From Aminipila sp051883075 (lineage in GTDB: Bacteria; Bacillota; Clostridia; Peptostreptococcales; Anaerovoracaceae): DNA of 30,483 bases. This document shows, one piece after another, positions 16,267 to 24,079 of the stretch. The DNA lies in the NCBI GenBank assembly GCA_051883075.1, contig JBJETA010000156.1, forward strand, positions 1 to 30,483, in the 5' to 3' direction. Position 1 is the stretch's first letter; the number at the start of each line of letters is the position of its first letter. The notes beneath the pieces are model-generated. The model did not search any database and was not told where the DNA came from. It was given only the letters and a program-made list of their open reading frames with translations. Made by a program: the position numbers and the translations under genes.

Positions 16267-16413
16267 CTATTTGTTTAGCTGTTCGCACTGCTGATTAGCA
16301 ACACTGCATGAAGTCTTGCTTGCTGACTGGCATGAAGTCTGGCATTCACCGCAGCCACCCTTCTTTGCTGATTCAACAAGATTTCTTGTTTCAATAGTCT
16401 TTATTCTCTTCAT
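16267..16413 (-). CDS. scfA: SCIFF ranthipeptide precursor, five-cysteine variant
   Basis: A 48-residue precursor of the SCIFF family (six cysteines in forty-five residues). The leader MKRIKTIETRNLVESAKKGG is typical. The core has cysteines at 21, 24, 28, 36 and 43 with the familiar CGECQTSC and VANQ segments. The fourth cysteine of the family pattern is Ser here (S32, codon AGC; a Cys codon would be TGC), and position 37, often Thr, is also Ser. The start ATG at 16413 follows GGAGGGAAAA; an upstream in-frame Met would give an atypical leader. It is the first gene of the SCIFF operon, directly before its maturase. The biological role of SCIFF peptides is not established; a signalling role has been proposed in clostridia. 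Confidence 0.93.
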   Translation of the reverse strand: MKRIKTIETRNLVESAKKGGCGECQTSCQSASKTSCSVANQQCEQLNK

Positions 16414-16479
16414 TTTTCCCTCCGGCCTTCGGCACACCGGTTTACCCAACGCACCGAGTATTGTATTGTTAGTAATGAT

Positions 16480-16508
16480 ATTTTATCACATGCAGCAGAC
16501 TTTATCAA
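16480..16508 (-). promoter_or_regulatory. scfA: Sigma-A promoter of scfA-scfB
   Basis: On the - strand, TTGATA (16503-16508) and TAAAAT (16480-16485) are separated by exactly 17 bases. The predicted start near 16473 leaves a leader of about 60 bases. The leader contains a GC-rich inverted repeat (CCGG...CCGG, about 16423-16440) next to the ribosome binding site, which might affect translation. Confidence 0.75.
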
Positions 16509-16631
16509 GTTAAAAGCCCTAAGTTCGCTCACCGCTTCGACAAAATGTCCGTATTATGGATTTTATAAACTTTTCTGTACGCATAAACACCCCACTACAT
16601 TAATAAAAATATGTATGGAGGCGTTATTTCT

Positions 16632-17546
16632 ATGTTTCATATATTTTCAAAGTTTACAAAACCTGATTTCAGTCCTAAAAAGCTTGTCACAGGATTATTG
16701 CTGCTGCTGTTTATTTCTGCCTGTTTTTTCAACAGTCTGAACCATGGCTTTACGGAGAAGCCGGAAGTCAGCATTTCCGTCCATTCCCGGAGCATACCCG
16801 ACATCTCAGCACAGCAGGCAGTTCTTATAAATGCCGGTTCGGGAGAGATTCTCTTTTCGCGCAATGCCGAAGAAAAAGCATTCCCTGCCAGCACGACGAA
16901 AATTCTGACTGCACTCATCACTATTGAAACTCTGGAAAAGTATCACAGCGATATAACACAGACTGTAAAGATACCTGCAGAAGCTGTCGGTGCGGAAGGC
17001 TCGTCCATATACTTGAAGGCCGGGGAATCCGTTTCCATTGAAGATCTGCTCTACGGGCTGATGCTTCGCTCAGGCAATGATGCCGCCGAAGCCCTTTCCA
17101 TCATCATAGGAGGAACAAAAGACAACTTTGTAAAGCTGATGAATGACCGCGCCCTTGAAATGGGCTGCAAGAATACGCATTTTACAAACCCAAGCGGTCT
17201 TTTTGACGAAAATCATTATACGACAGCTAAAGATATGGCTTTAATTGCTCAGACTTCCATGAAAAACGAGACTTTCAGAACAATTGCTGCCGCTCAGAGC
17301 TGGTGCGGCAGTCGTGACAAGGAAAGCTATAATACTTTTACGAACAAAAATAAGGTTGTTTTCCAATACAAAGGCGGCAATGGCATAAAGATAGGCTATA
17401 CAAAGGCCTCGGGCAGAACCCTCGCAGCTTCTGCCCTCCGCGGAGATGTCCAGCTTATATGTGTTGTAATGAACGCTCCCGACTGGTTCAACGATTCATA
17501 CAAGCTGATGGACTACGGCTTTTCCCTTTCCGGCAGCCAACTTTGA
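16632..17546 (+). CDS. D-alanyl-D-alanine carboxypeptidase (S11 family)
   Basis: A 304-residue low-molecular-weight penicillin-binding protein that trims the terminal D-Ala of peptidoglycan stem peptides. The active site is S87-T-T-K90 in the SxxK motif, with S147-G-N149 as the second motif. The third motif, usually KTG, reads K253-I-G255 in GIKIGYTKASGRTL. A hydrophobic segment at residues 18-30 ends in ISAC (C31), which fits a lipobox, so it may be a lipoprotein and not a soluble secreted enzyme. The C-terminal PBP5-type anchoring domain is absent. I chose ATG 16632 with GGAGG 10 bases upstream; ATG 16611 has no site. The closest named enzymes are DacF/DacB. Confidence 0.9.
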   Translation: MFHIFSKFTKPDFSPKKLVTGLLLLLFISACFFNSLNHGFTEKPEVSISVHSRSIPDISAQQAVLINAGSGEILFSRNAEEKAFPASTTKILTALITIETLEKYHSDITQTVKIPAEAVGAEGSSIYLKAGESVSIEDLLYGLMLRSGNDAAEALSIIIGGTKDNFVKLMNDRALEMGCKNTHFTNPSGLFDENHYTTAKDMALIAQTSMKNETFRTIAAAQSWCGSRDKESYNTFTNKNKVVFQYKGGNGIKIGYTKASGRTLAASALRGDVQLICVVMNAPDWFNDSYKLMDYGFSLSGSQL

Positions 17547-17662
17547 CAGTTCTATATCCGAACCTTTCCGCAGATGCCCCATATACTGAATAAGAGTGGT
17601 TTATGCATTTGTCCGGGAATCAGACAATGCGTATGCCACAGCATTATTTAGGAGGCATGAAA

Positions 17663-18613
17663 ATGACGGAAAATAAATCCCATCAGGATTTTTGTATTGA
17701 TTGCGGAACAGAAAACTGCCCCTGTGTTCTGGCTTCCTCGGGCGATTGTCTTGTCTGCGGGAAACTTCAGGCTAAAAATCTCTGTGACTGCTGTTGGAGC
17801 GGCGTATGCGTGTACAACGAATTTGTACAGCGCGGCGGCACAGTAAACCGGCCCAGAGACTGCTTCAACGCCAAAATAGTTTTAAAGGAAAAATATCTGT
17901 CCGACCTCTTTGTCTTCGGACTTGAGGTAGAGAAAGGTTTTGCTCTCAGAGCCGCCGCTCCCGGCAGTTTTATATTTGTACAGCCGGATGAAGCTTCTCC
18001 TTTTTTCAGTACACCTGTTTCCATACTTAAATCCGATTTGGAAAATAACACGATATATATACTTATAAAGGCCATTGCCGCCAAAACAAAACGAATCTGT
18101 TCAGCCGGGGATTATCTTTCCATCAGGGGAGTTTTCAGGAACGGCATCATAGGCATAAATCCTTTTATGCATTTTATAAAGTCAGGTTCTGATGATGTGA
18201 AACTGCTGGTCATTACCAAGGGGGTAGGCTTTGCTCCCGCTATAAATCTTGTACACCTTTGCAAAAACAGGTCAAACGTTTATCCGGAACTTATTGTAGA
18301 TAAAGATAAGATTTGCTCCGCTGTCATAAACGATTACCTGGATTCTTCCTCAGTAAATTCTCTTTCGTTCATATCTATGTCAAATGACAGGGGAATGTCC
18401 GCTCTGTCTGAATATATCAGTCTTTCCGGATGTAATGCCGTTGCCGTGCTGGCTTCCGATTATTATCAGGAAAGAATCAGATCATTGTTAAAGCCCGACA
18501 TCATGTTTATGCACAGCAACAATGCGGCGCTCTGCTGCGGAGAAGGTGTATGCGGTGCATGCTGTTTTACAGACAGTACGGGAAAATGCCATAAAAGGTG
18601 CAAATGCTTTTAA
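17663..18613 (+). CDS. PyrK-like FAD/NAD-binding protein with cysteine-rich ends
   Basis: A 316-residue protein resembling the electron-transfer subunits of dihydroorotate dehydrogenase or sulfide dehydrogenase. The middle has a flavin-binding motif (STPVSI, 116-121) and a nucleotide-binding glycine loop (TKGVGFAPAINL, 185-196). The C terminus has C292-x4-C297-x2-C300-x12-C313, the spacing of the PyrK [2Fe-2S] site, with extra cysteines at 291, 301, 309 and 315. The N terminus is unusual: ten cysteines between residues 11 and 49, enough for one or two more clusters. Start ATG 17663 lies 7 bases after a perfect AGGAGG. No pyrD or other partner is adjacent. It follows the carboxypeptidase by 116 bases. 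Electron donor and acceptor are unknown. Confidence 0.75.
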   Translation: MTENKSHQDFCIDCGTENCPCVLASSGDCLVCGKLQAKNLCDCCWSGVCVYNEFVQRGGTVNRPRDCFNAKIVLKEKYLSDLFVFGLEVEKGFALRAAAPGSFIFVQPDEASPFFSTPVSILKSDLENNTIYILIKAIAAKTKRICSAGDYLSIRGVFRNGIIGINPFMHFIKSGSDDVKLLVITKGVGFAPAINLVHLCKNRSNVYPELIVDKDKICSAVINDYLDSSSVNSLSFISMSNDRGMSALSEYISLSGCNAVAVLASDYYQERIRSLLKPDIMFMHSNNAALCCGEGVCGACCFTDSTGKCHKRCKCF

Positions 18614-18625
18614 AATTTCCCACAA

Positions 18626-18649
18626 AAAAGACGGCCTCCGCCGTCTTTT
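18626..18649. terminator. Bidirectional intrinsic terminator
   Basis: A perfect 10-bp stem, AAAAGACGGC (18626-18635) with GCCGTCTTTT (18640-18649), has a CTCC loop. A-rich and T-rich flanks serve both directions. It ends the PyrK-like gene on + and the aldo/keto reductase on -, whose stop codon is immediately adjacent. Confidence 0.88.
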
Positions 18650-19834
18650 CTATTTTCCGCTTTTCAGTTTTTTTGCCGCCTCTTCACGTTCCCTTGAGAT
18701 GTCAGACCACTTCGGCATTTTTTCCAGCTTTTCGGCAAACTCTCCAAGCAGCTTCGGTATTTCGATATGCTGAGGGCACATCTTCTCACAGGCTCCGCAG
18801 CTCAGACATGCTGAAGGCTTCCTGTCATCTTCCAGTGCTTCTATTCTCATGCTCACATTTACCGATGGTGCAAACCTGATTTCATTGTAAGCATTTAACA
18901 TCATAGGTATGTCAATGCCCATAGGACATGAATCGCAGCAGTACCTGCATGCAGTGCAAGGTATTGAATCATGCATGCCCTCCGCAATCCTGTACAGGGC
19001 ATTTGTCTCTTCTTCATTCAGAGGCTTTGGCTCTTCAAAGGTATTAATATTTTCAACCGTATGCTCCAGCTTTGACACACCACTTAAAATCATCTTTACA
19101 TTTGGCAAGCTCTGAAGCCATCTCAGCGCCCATGCTGTCGCACTTTCATCAGGCCGAAGTTCTTTAAGTGATGCTTCACCGACCTCTCCAATTTTTGAAA
19201 GCTGCCCTCCCCGCACAGGTTCCATAACCCATACAGGAATACCTCTTTCAGTGAGCATCTCATATTTTCCCTTTGCATCCTGCAGAGTCCAGTCAAGATA
19301 ATTCATCTGTATCTGGCAGAACTCCATATGCTCACCGTAAAGGTCAAGAAACTCTTCCATAACCGCAATAGAGCCGTGGGTTGAAAAGCCAAGATGCCTG
19401 ATTCTGCCCTGTTTTTTCTGTTCAACAAAATACTCAACTATTCCCCACCTCGGATCTGTATAAGTCTTTATTGAATTTTCGTAAACATTGTGTATCAGAT
19501 AGAAATCAAAGTATTCAACACCGCATTTTTCCAGTTGTTCTTCAAAGATTTCCGCAGGATTGTAGCTGTCGCTTATCTGATGTCCCGGATATTTGTCCGC
19601 CAGATAAAAGGATTCCCTGGGATATCTGCTAAGCGCCTTGCCAAGGACAATCTCGGACATTCCCCCGTGATAAGGGTAAGCTGTATCGAAATAGTTCACG
19701 CCTTTTTTAAAGGCATAATCGACCATTTCCCGTACCTGCTTCTCATCTATACTTCCATCCTCAAGACATGGCAGGCGCATGGCGCCGAAGCCCAGCTGTG
19801 ACAGTTTTAAACCTTTAAACTCCGTGTATATCAT
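18650..19834 (-). CDS. Aldo/keto reductase with C-terminal 2[4Fe-4S] domain
   Basis: A 394-residue protein. Residues 1-280 are an aldo/keto reductase barrel with the catalytic set D50, Y55, K81 and H115 (YFDTAYPYHGG, LADKYP, FYLIHN). The C terminus adds two clostridial ferredoxin motifs: C293-x2-C296-x2-C299-x3-C303-P, and C343-x2-C346-x2-C349-x3-C353-P. Such proteins are common in anaerobes and probably couple carbonyl reduction to ferredoxin-like electron flow; the substrate is unknown. The ATG at 19834 follows GAGGAGGAAAATC and overlaps the end of scpB by 20 bases, so the two are likely co-translated. It is the last gene of its operon. Confidence 0.92.
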   Translation of the reverse strand: MIYTEFKGLKLSQLGFGAMRLPCLEDGSIDEKQVREMVDYAFKKGVNYFDTAYPYHGGMSEIVLGKALSRYPRESFYLADKYPGHQISDSYNPAEIFEEQLEKCGVEYFDFYLIHNVYENSIKTYTDPRWGIVEYFVEQKKQGRIRHLGFSTHGSIAVMEEFLDLYGEHMEFCQIQMNYLDWTLQDAKGKYEMLTERGIPVWVMEPVRGGQLSKIGEVGEASLKELRPDESATAWALRWLQSLPNVKMILSGVSKLEHTVENINTFEEPKPLNEEETNALYRIAEGMHDSIPCTACRYCCDSCPMGIDIPMMLNAYNEIRFAPSVNVSMRIEALEDDRKPSACLSCGACEKMCPQHIEIPKLLGEFAEKLEKMPKWSDISREREEAAKKLKSGK

Positions 19835-20456
19835 GATTTTCCTCCTCATGCTCGGCTTCACCTGTAATGACATCTTCTATGGTAATCTGAAGAGCTTCCA
19901 GTTCGTCGATTTCCTCTTCCTCTTCAACAGCCACAACATTTTCGATATTATCTATATCAGGGAGGTCTTTCAGCGATTCAAAGCCGAAATGCTTCAGGAA
20001 CAAATCTGTCGTACCGTATAAAATAGGTCTTCCGATTGCAGCCGAACGGCCTTTTTCACAAATCAGTTCCTTTTTCATAAGCCCTTCAATGACCCTGTCG
20101 CACTTGATTCCCCTGATTGAATCTATCTCACCTTTTGTGATAGGCTGCTTATACGCTATGATAGCAAGAACCTCCAGGGCCGACTGGGACAGCTTCTTTT
20201 CCTTTACAGGTGTGCAGAGTCTTTCTATATAACCTGCATTTTCAGGTGCTGTCACAAACTGAAAGCTTTTGTTTATCTCTATTATTTTTATTCCTCTTCG
20301 TTCCTGCTCATACTCAGCCTTTAGTTCAAGGAAATATTCATACGCATCTTTCCAGTTTATATTAAAAACTTCCGCTGCAGTCTTTACATCGAGCGGCTCT
20401 CCCCACACGAACATCATGGATTCAAACGCCGATTTTATGGTTTTCTTAGTTGTCAT
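19815..20456 (-). CDS. scpB: Segregation and condensation protein B
   Basis: A 213-residue ScpB, the winged-helix partner that binds ScpA and Smc in the bacterial condensin complex. Recognisable segments are the N-terminal SAFESMMFVWGEPLDV and the central LSQSALEVLAIIAYKQPITKGEID, followed by IGRPILYGTTDLFLKHFGF. The acidic C-terminal tail, rich in Glu from about residue 175, is usual. It begins about 10 bases after scpA. The full length is normal. Confidence 0.95.
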   Translation of the reverse strand: MTTKKTIKSAFESMMFVWGEPLDVKTAAEVFNINWKDAYEYFLELKAEYEQERRGIKIIEINKSFQFVTAPENAGYIERLCTPVKEKKLSQSALEVLAIIAYKQPITKGEIDSIRGIKCDRVIEGLMKKELICEKGRSAAIGRPILYGTTDLFLKHFGFESLKDLPDIDNIENVVAVEEEEEIDELEALQITIEDVITGEAEHEEENHDIHGV

Positions 20457-20465
20457 AGTTTCCCA

Positions 20466-21206
20466 TTACTCCGTTTCCAAAATTTCTACTTCTATCTCAC
20501 CAAAGCTGCTGTGCTGTTCAGCTCTCACAACCTTTTCTCTTATCATCTGCAACATGGATGTAAATGTAAGCACGACATCATATCTGTCACTCTCATCATT
20601 TATGAGCTTTCTGAATGAAACCTTTCTGAAGCCTCCTTTTTTAAAGAAGTTCACAATGCTTTCAATCTTCATTTCTATGCTCTGCCGCTGTCTTTCCACT
20701 CTTGTATAGTGCTTCCTTACCTCTTCTATCCTCTGTTTTTTACGCAGGAACAGGTTAAAGGCTGAAACAAACTGCCTTATATCCAGGCTCAGGTATTCAT
20801 CCACACCGTTGGCATACTGCTCCAGGTCTTCTTTAGGCTTTTCAAAAGAGAGCAGCTTCCGGCTTTCCTGTCGCTCCAGAACCTCTGCCGCAAGTTTAAA
20901 CCTCTTGTATTCCAGAATCTTTTCCACCAGCTCTGTACGAGGGTCTTCCTCCACAATGCCGTCTTCAACAGGTGTGCTTCTTGGAAGAAGCATCTTGGAT
21001 TTTATCTCAATCAGAGCTGCCGCCAGCACCATAAACTCTGTGGCAACATTTATGTCTGCTTCCCTCATCCTGTCCACGTATTCGAGATACTGGGAGGTTA
21101 TTTCAGCCACCTGTATATCATATATGCTCATTTCCGCGTTTTCTATCAGATAGACAAGCAGGTCAAACGGTCCCTCGAAAATGTCCAGTTTTACCTTATA
21201 ACTCAT
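20466..21206 (-). CDS. scpA: Segregation and condensation protein A (kleisin)
   Basis: A 246-residue kleisin subunit of Smc-ScpAB, which bridges the Smc heads. It starts MSYKVKLDIFEGPFDLLVYL, the conserved N-terminal helix that contacts the Smc neck, then has EITSQYLEY and MLLPR. The C-terminal winged helix (about 165-246) would contact the Smc cap. Start ATG 21206 follows AAGGAGATGCAA and overlaps the transporter stop by 11 bases. It pairs with scpB directly downstream. Confidence 0.95.
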   Translation of the reverse strand: MSYKVKLDIFEGPFDLLVYLIENAEMSIYDIQVAEITSQYLEYVDRMREADINVATEFMVLAAALIEIKSKMLLPRSTPVEDGIVEEDPRTELVEKILEYKRFKLAAEVLERQESRKLLSFEKPKEDLEQYANGVDEYLSLDIRQFVSAFNLFLRKKQRIEEVRKHYTRVERQRQSIEMKIESIVNFFKKGGFRKVSFRKLINDESDRYDVVLTFTSMLQMIREKVVRAEQHSSFGEIEVEILETE

Positions 21207-22080
21207 TTGCATCTCCTTCATGTCTGGTATAATACATAACTCCGGCTACGATTGTAATGCCTCCGATAATCTGCACGATTGAAGGAATCTCCGAAAACAG
21301 CACAACCGCAATACCCGTAGAAATAAAGGTCTCCAGATTTTCGCAGGTTGAAACATAAAGTGCCGAGGTATATCCAAGGCACCAGTTAAATACTGCGTGC
21401 GCTCCAATCTGGCAGACCATGGACATTACAAATATCCAGAACATATCGTTTGCGGAATATCCTGTAAATGCAGTTCCTGTCGCAACCATGCCCACACCGA
21501 AGGTAAGCCAGCAGAAAAGAAATACGAAAAAGATATATACCGCTGCATTTATGCCTGTTCTGAACTTATTTCCCGCAAGGAAGTAAAGGCCCATGAACAA
21601 GGCCGCAAATACAGCCATTAAATCCCCGAACAGTGCAGTCATCGATATGCCGTAGTCATTTCCCGAGATTATTACGCTTCCCACAAAGGCAACCAGCACA
21701 CCTATTACAGCTTTTTTATTTGTCTTTTGCTTAAAAATCACTGCGGTAATGAACAAAATCATAATCGGATGTGTCATTGCCAGCACGCTGGCACTTGCCA
21801 CCGTTGTGTACTGCAGTGCCGTAAACCATGAAAAGAAATGGCCTGCAAGAAAAACACCTGCCACAGCACAGCCTGCAAGTTGTTTTTTCGTCAGTGACAG
21901 CATTTCACTTCGGTTTTTTGCAAATGTAAGAACCGCAAATATAGGAAGTGCAAATGTCAGTCTGTAAAATCCAATCGCCATAGGCGGTGCTGACGTCAGC
22001 TTCGTAAAAATAGGTGAAAACGATGCGGCAACCACCGCTAAAAGTACCACTTTGTTTACATTCTTAATTAAAAAGTTCAT
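21196..22080 (-). CDS. EamA/DMT-family transporter
   Basis: A 294-residue integral membrane protein with about ten hydrophobic segments, in two repeats of five. This is the drug/metabolite transporter (EamA) pattern, with the YRLTFALPIFAVL and GHFFSWFTALQYTTVASASVL signatures of the first repeat. These proteins export or import small metabolites; no substrate can be assigned. The ATG at 22080 overlaps the mtnA stop in an ATGA arrangement. The tight coupling suggests a shared job with methylthioribose metabolism or simple cotranscription. Confidence 0.88.
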   Translation of the reverse strand: MNFLIKNVNKVVLLAVVAASFSPIFTKLTSAPPMAIGFYRLTFALPIFAVLTFAKNRSEMLSLTKKQLAGCAVAGVFLAGHFFSWFTALQYTTVASASVLAMTHPIMILFITAVIFKQKTNKKAVIGVLVAFVGSVIISGNDYGISMTALFGDLMAVFAALFMGLYFLAGNKFRTGINAAVYIFFVFLFCWLTFGVGMVATGTAFTGYSANDMFWIFVMSMVCQIGAHAVFNWCLGYTSALYVSTCENLETFISTGIAVVLFSEIPSIVQIIGGITIVAGVMYYTRHEGDANEL

Positions 22081-23177
22081 TTTGTCTCCTTAAAAAGCTT
22101 TGGCAGATTTACATCATAAGGCGGATATACGACACCTTTTTCGGTAACAACTGCCGTAATATATTTTGAATCGGTTACATCAAACGCAGGATTGTAAGTC
22201 TTTACTCCTTCAGGAGCCATAGGCTTTTCATACCACATTTTATAAATTTCCTCGCCTGCCCTCTGCTCAATTTTTATGTCTTTGCCGGTCGGCGTATTTA
22301 AGTCTATAGTTGAAGTCGGAACAAACATATAAAACGGTATTCCGTATTCCTTCGCCAAAATGGCAACTCCCGAGGTTCCTATCTTATTTGCTCCGTCGCC
22401 GTTTGCCGCCATACGGTCACAGCCTACCACAACAGCATCAACCCAGCCGTTTTTCATCACGATTGAAGCCATGTTGTCACAAATCAGGGTTACATCTATA
22501 CCCGCCCTGTTCAGTTCCCATGATGTCAGTCTTGCGCCCTGAAGCAGCGGTCTTGTTTCATCTGCAAATACCCTGAAGTCATATCCCCGTTCATGCCCTA
22601 GGTACAAAGGTGCAAGACAGGTTCCGTATTTTGCGGTTGCGATGGTTCCTGCATTGCAGTGGGTCAGTATACCCATTCCTTTTTTTAGCAGTGACAGTCC
22701 ATGCTCACCCATAGCCCTGCACGCAGCCACATCTTCATTGTAAATGTCCGCGGCTTCCTTTTCCAGCTGCTGCCCGATAAACTCCCATACCTTTTCAGCT
22801 CCGCACTTTGTCTGTGCCCCGGACATTATCGCTTCTGCCTCACTTTTCAGTGAAAGAAGCTTTTCTTCCATACGGTTAAGCGCCCAGCACAGATTTACAG
22901 CCGTCGGTCTTGAGCCTGCCAAATATTCCTTTACATCATGGAACTTCATGCAGTATTCATCAAAGCTGCCTGCACGGATATCCCTGGTGCACACATACAC
23001 GCCATAGGCCGTTGCGACTCCGATGGCCGGAGCACCCCTGACCTTCAGTTTATATATGGCATCCCAAAGGTCTTCTTTATTCTGTATCTCTATGTATTCC
23101 TCTTTGCCGGGAAGCAATGTCTGGTCCAGCAGGTACAGCTTCCCGTCCTCATATTTGATAGGTGATATAAAATTCAA
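22077..23177 (-). CDS. mtnA: S-methyl-5-thioribose-1-phosphate isomerase
   Basis: A 366-residue aldose-ketose isomerase of methionine salvage, in the eIF2B-related family. It converts methylthioribose-1-phosphate to methylthioribulose-1-phosphate. RGAPAIGVATAYGV (48-61) is typical; the catalytic Cys174 is in THCNAGTIAT and Asp254 is in VGCDRMAANGDGANKIGTSG, 80 residues apart as in Bacillus MtnA. The start is a TTG at 23177 with AGAGGT about 7 bases upstream. No in-frame ATG is available before the conserved NFISPIKYEDG, and a longer frame would run into sdaAA. No other methionine-salvage gene is in the window; in such cases MtnA may serve 5-deoxyribose disposal. Confidence 0.92.
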   Translation of the reverse strand: MNFISPIKYEDGKLYLLDQTLLPGKEEYIEIQNKEDLWDAIYKLKVRGAPAIGVATAYGVYVCTRDIRAGSFDEYCMKFHDVKEYLAGSRPTAVNLCWALNRMEEKLLSLKSEAEAIMSGAQTKCGAEKVWEFIGQQLEKEAADIYNEDVAACRAMGEHGLSLLKKGMGILTHCNAGTIATAKYGTCLAPLYLGHERGYDFRVFADETRPLLQGARLTSWELNRAGIDVTLICDNMASIVMKNGWVDAVVVGCDRMAANGDGANKIGTSGVAILAKEYGIPFYMFVPTSTIDLNTPTGKDIKIEQRAGEEIYKMWYEKPMAPEGVKTYNPAFDVTDSKYITAVVTEKGVVYPPYDVNLPKLFKETK

Positions 23178-23190
23178 TGTTTCTACCTCT

Positions 23191-24060
23191 TTACAATAAA
23201 TCCTTAACAAGCTCCTGTCCGCTTTCAGTAGCCGCAACGCCCCCAAGGGCGGTTTCCCTGAGCTGCATAGGCAGCATTTTTCCAACCTTATACATTGCTT
23301 CAACTACTTCGTCCGCATCAATATAGCTGCTCACCCCCGCCATGGCAAGGTCTGCACTCAGCATGGCATTGACTGCCTGCGATGCGTTTCTGTGAGCACA
23401 CGGAATCTGCACCAGTCCACCCACAGGGTCACACACAAGTCCCATGATGTTCATTATTGCAAGGCTGAACGCTGTTACTGCCTGTGCCGGAGTTCCTCCG
23501 CAAAGTTCAACTGCCGCTGCCGCCGCCATGGCTGCGGCAACCCCGCACTCTGCCTGGCATCCGCCCTCAGCACCTGCTACTGTGGCATTTTCCGTGACGA
23601 TTGCCCCTAAGCCGGAGGCTGTTATCATCGCCATTATGATTTCATCCTCTGATGAATTCTGCTTCTGTGATACAGCAATTACCACCGAAGGAACTATGCC
23701 GCAGGAGCCTGCAGTCGGCATTGCACAAATCTTACCCATGGAGGCATTTACCTCACTGGCAGACAAAGCCATGGCCATAGTGCGGTTGATAAATTCACCG
23801 CAAAGAGTACTGCTTCCCTTTTTTGCATAATCGTTCTGTGTCTTTGCAATACCGCATATAAGGTTTCCATCCGGTCTTGTTGACTTGTCCAGTGCTTTTT
23901 CCGCCGAGGCCTTCATTACCTCATATCTGATTTTCATGAGATGCCTGATTTCTTCTTCGCTCTTTTCTGTAAGCTGCATCTCTTTTTCCAAAATGATGCG
24001 GGACAGGCTGACACCTCTTTCTTCTGCCAGCTTCAAAAGCCCTTTTATATTTTTATACAT
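23191..24060 (-). CDS. sdaAA: L-serine dehydratase, alpha subunit
   Basis: A 289-residue catalytic subunit of the iron-sulfur L-serine dehydratase, which deaminates serine to pyruvate and ammonia. C168, C210 and C221 match the spacing of the [4Fe-4S] ligands in characterised enzymes (CDPVGGLVQIPC contains the last two). STLCGEF and AMPTAGSCGIVPSV are family signatures. The ATG at 24060 follows GGAGGAAAACAG; an upstream start in the frame would overlap sdaAB. It lies 19 bases after sdaAB. The cluster is oxygen sensitive, in line with an anaerobe. Confidence 0.95.
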   Translation of the reverse strand: MYKNIKGLLKLAEERGVSLSRIILEKEMQLTEKSEEEIRHLMKIRYEVMKASAEKALDKSTRPDGNLICGIAKTQNDYAKKGSSTLCGEFINRTMAMALSASEVNASMGKICAMPTAGSCGIVPSVVIAVSQKQNSSEDEIIMAMITASGLGAIVTENATVAGAEGGCQAECGVAAAMAAAAAVELCGGTPAQAVTAFSLAIMNIMGLVCDPVGGLVQIPCAHRNASQAVNAMLSADLAMAGVSSYIDADEVVEAMYKVGKMLPMQLRETALGGVAATESGQELVKDLL

Positions 24061-24079
24061 CTGTTTTCCTCCGATATTA

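Noticed and set aside
16423..16440. GC-rich inverted repeat in the scfA leader as a riboswitch
   Set aside because: The repeat is short (CCGG arms) with no conserved aptamer; kept only as a note in the promoter entry.
16414..16449. Longer scfA start adding 12 residues
   Set aside because: The upstream codons cover the GGAGGG ribosome binding site; SCIFF leaders begin MKxIKT.
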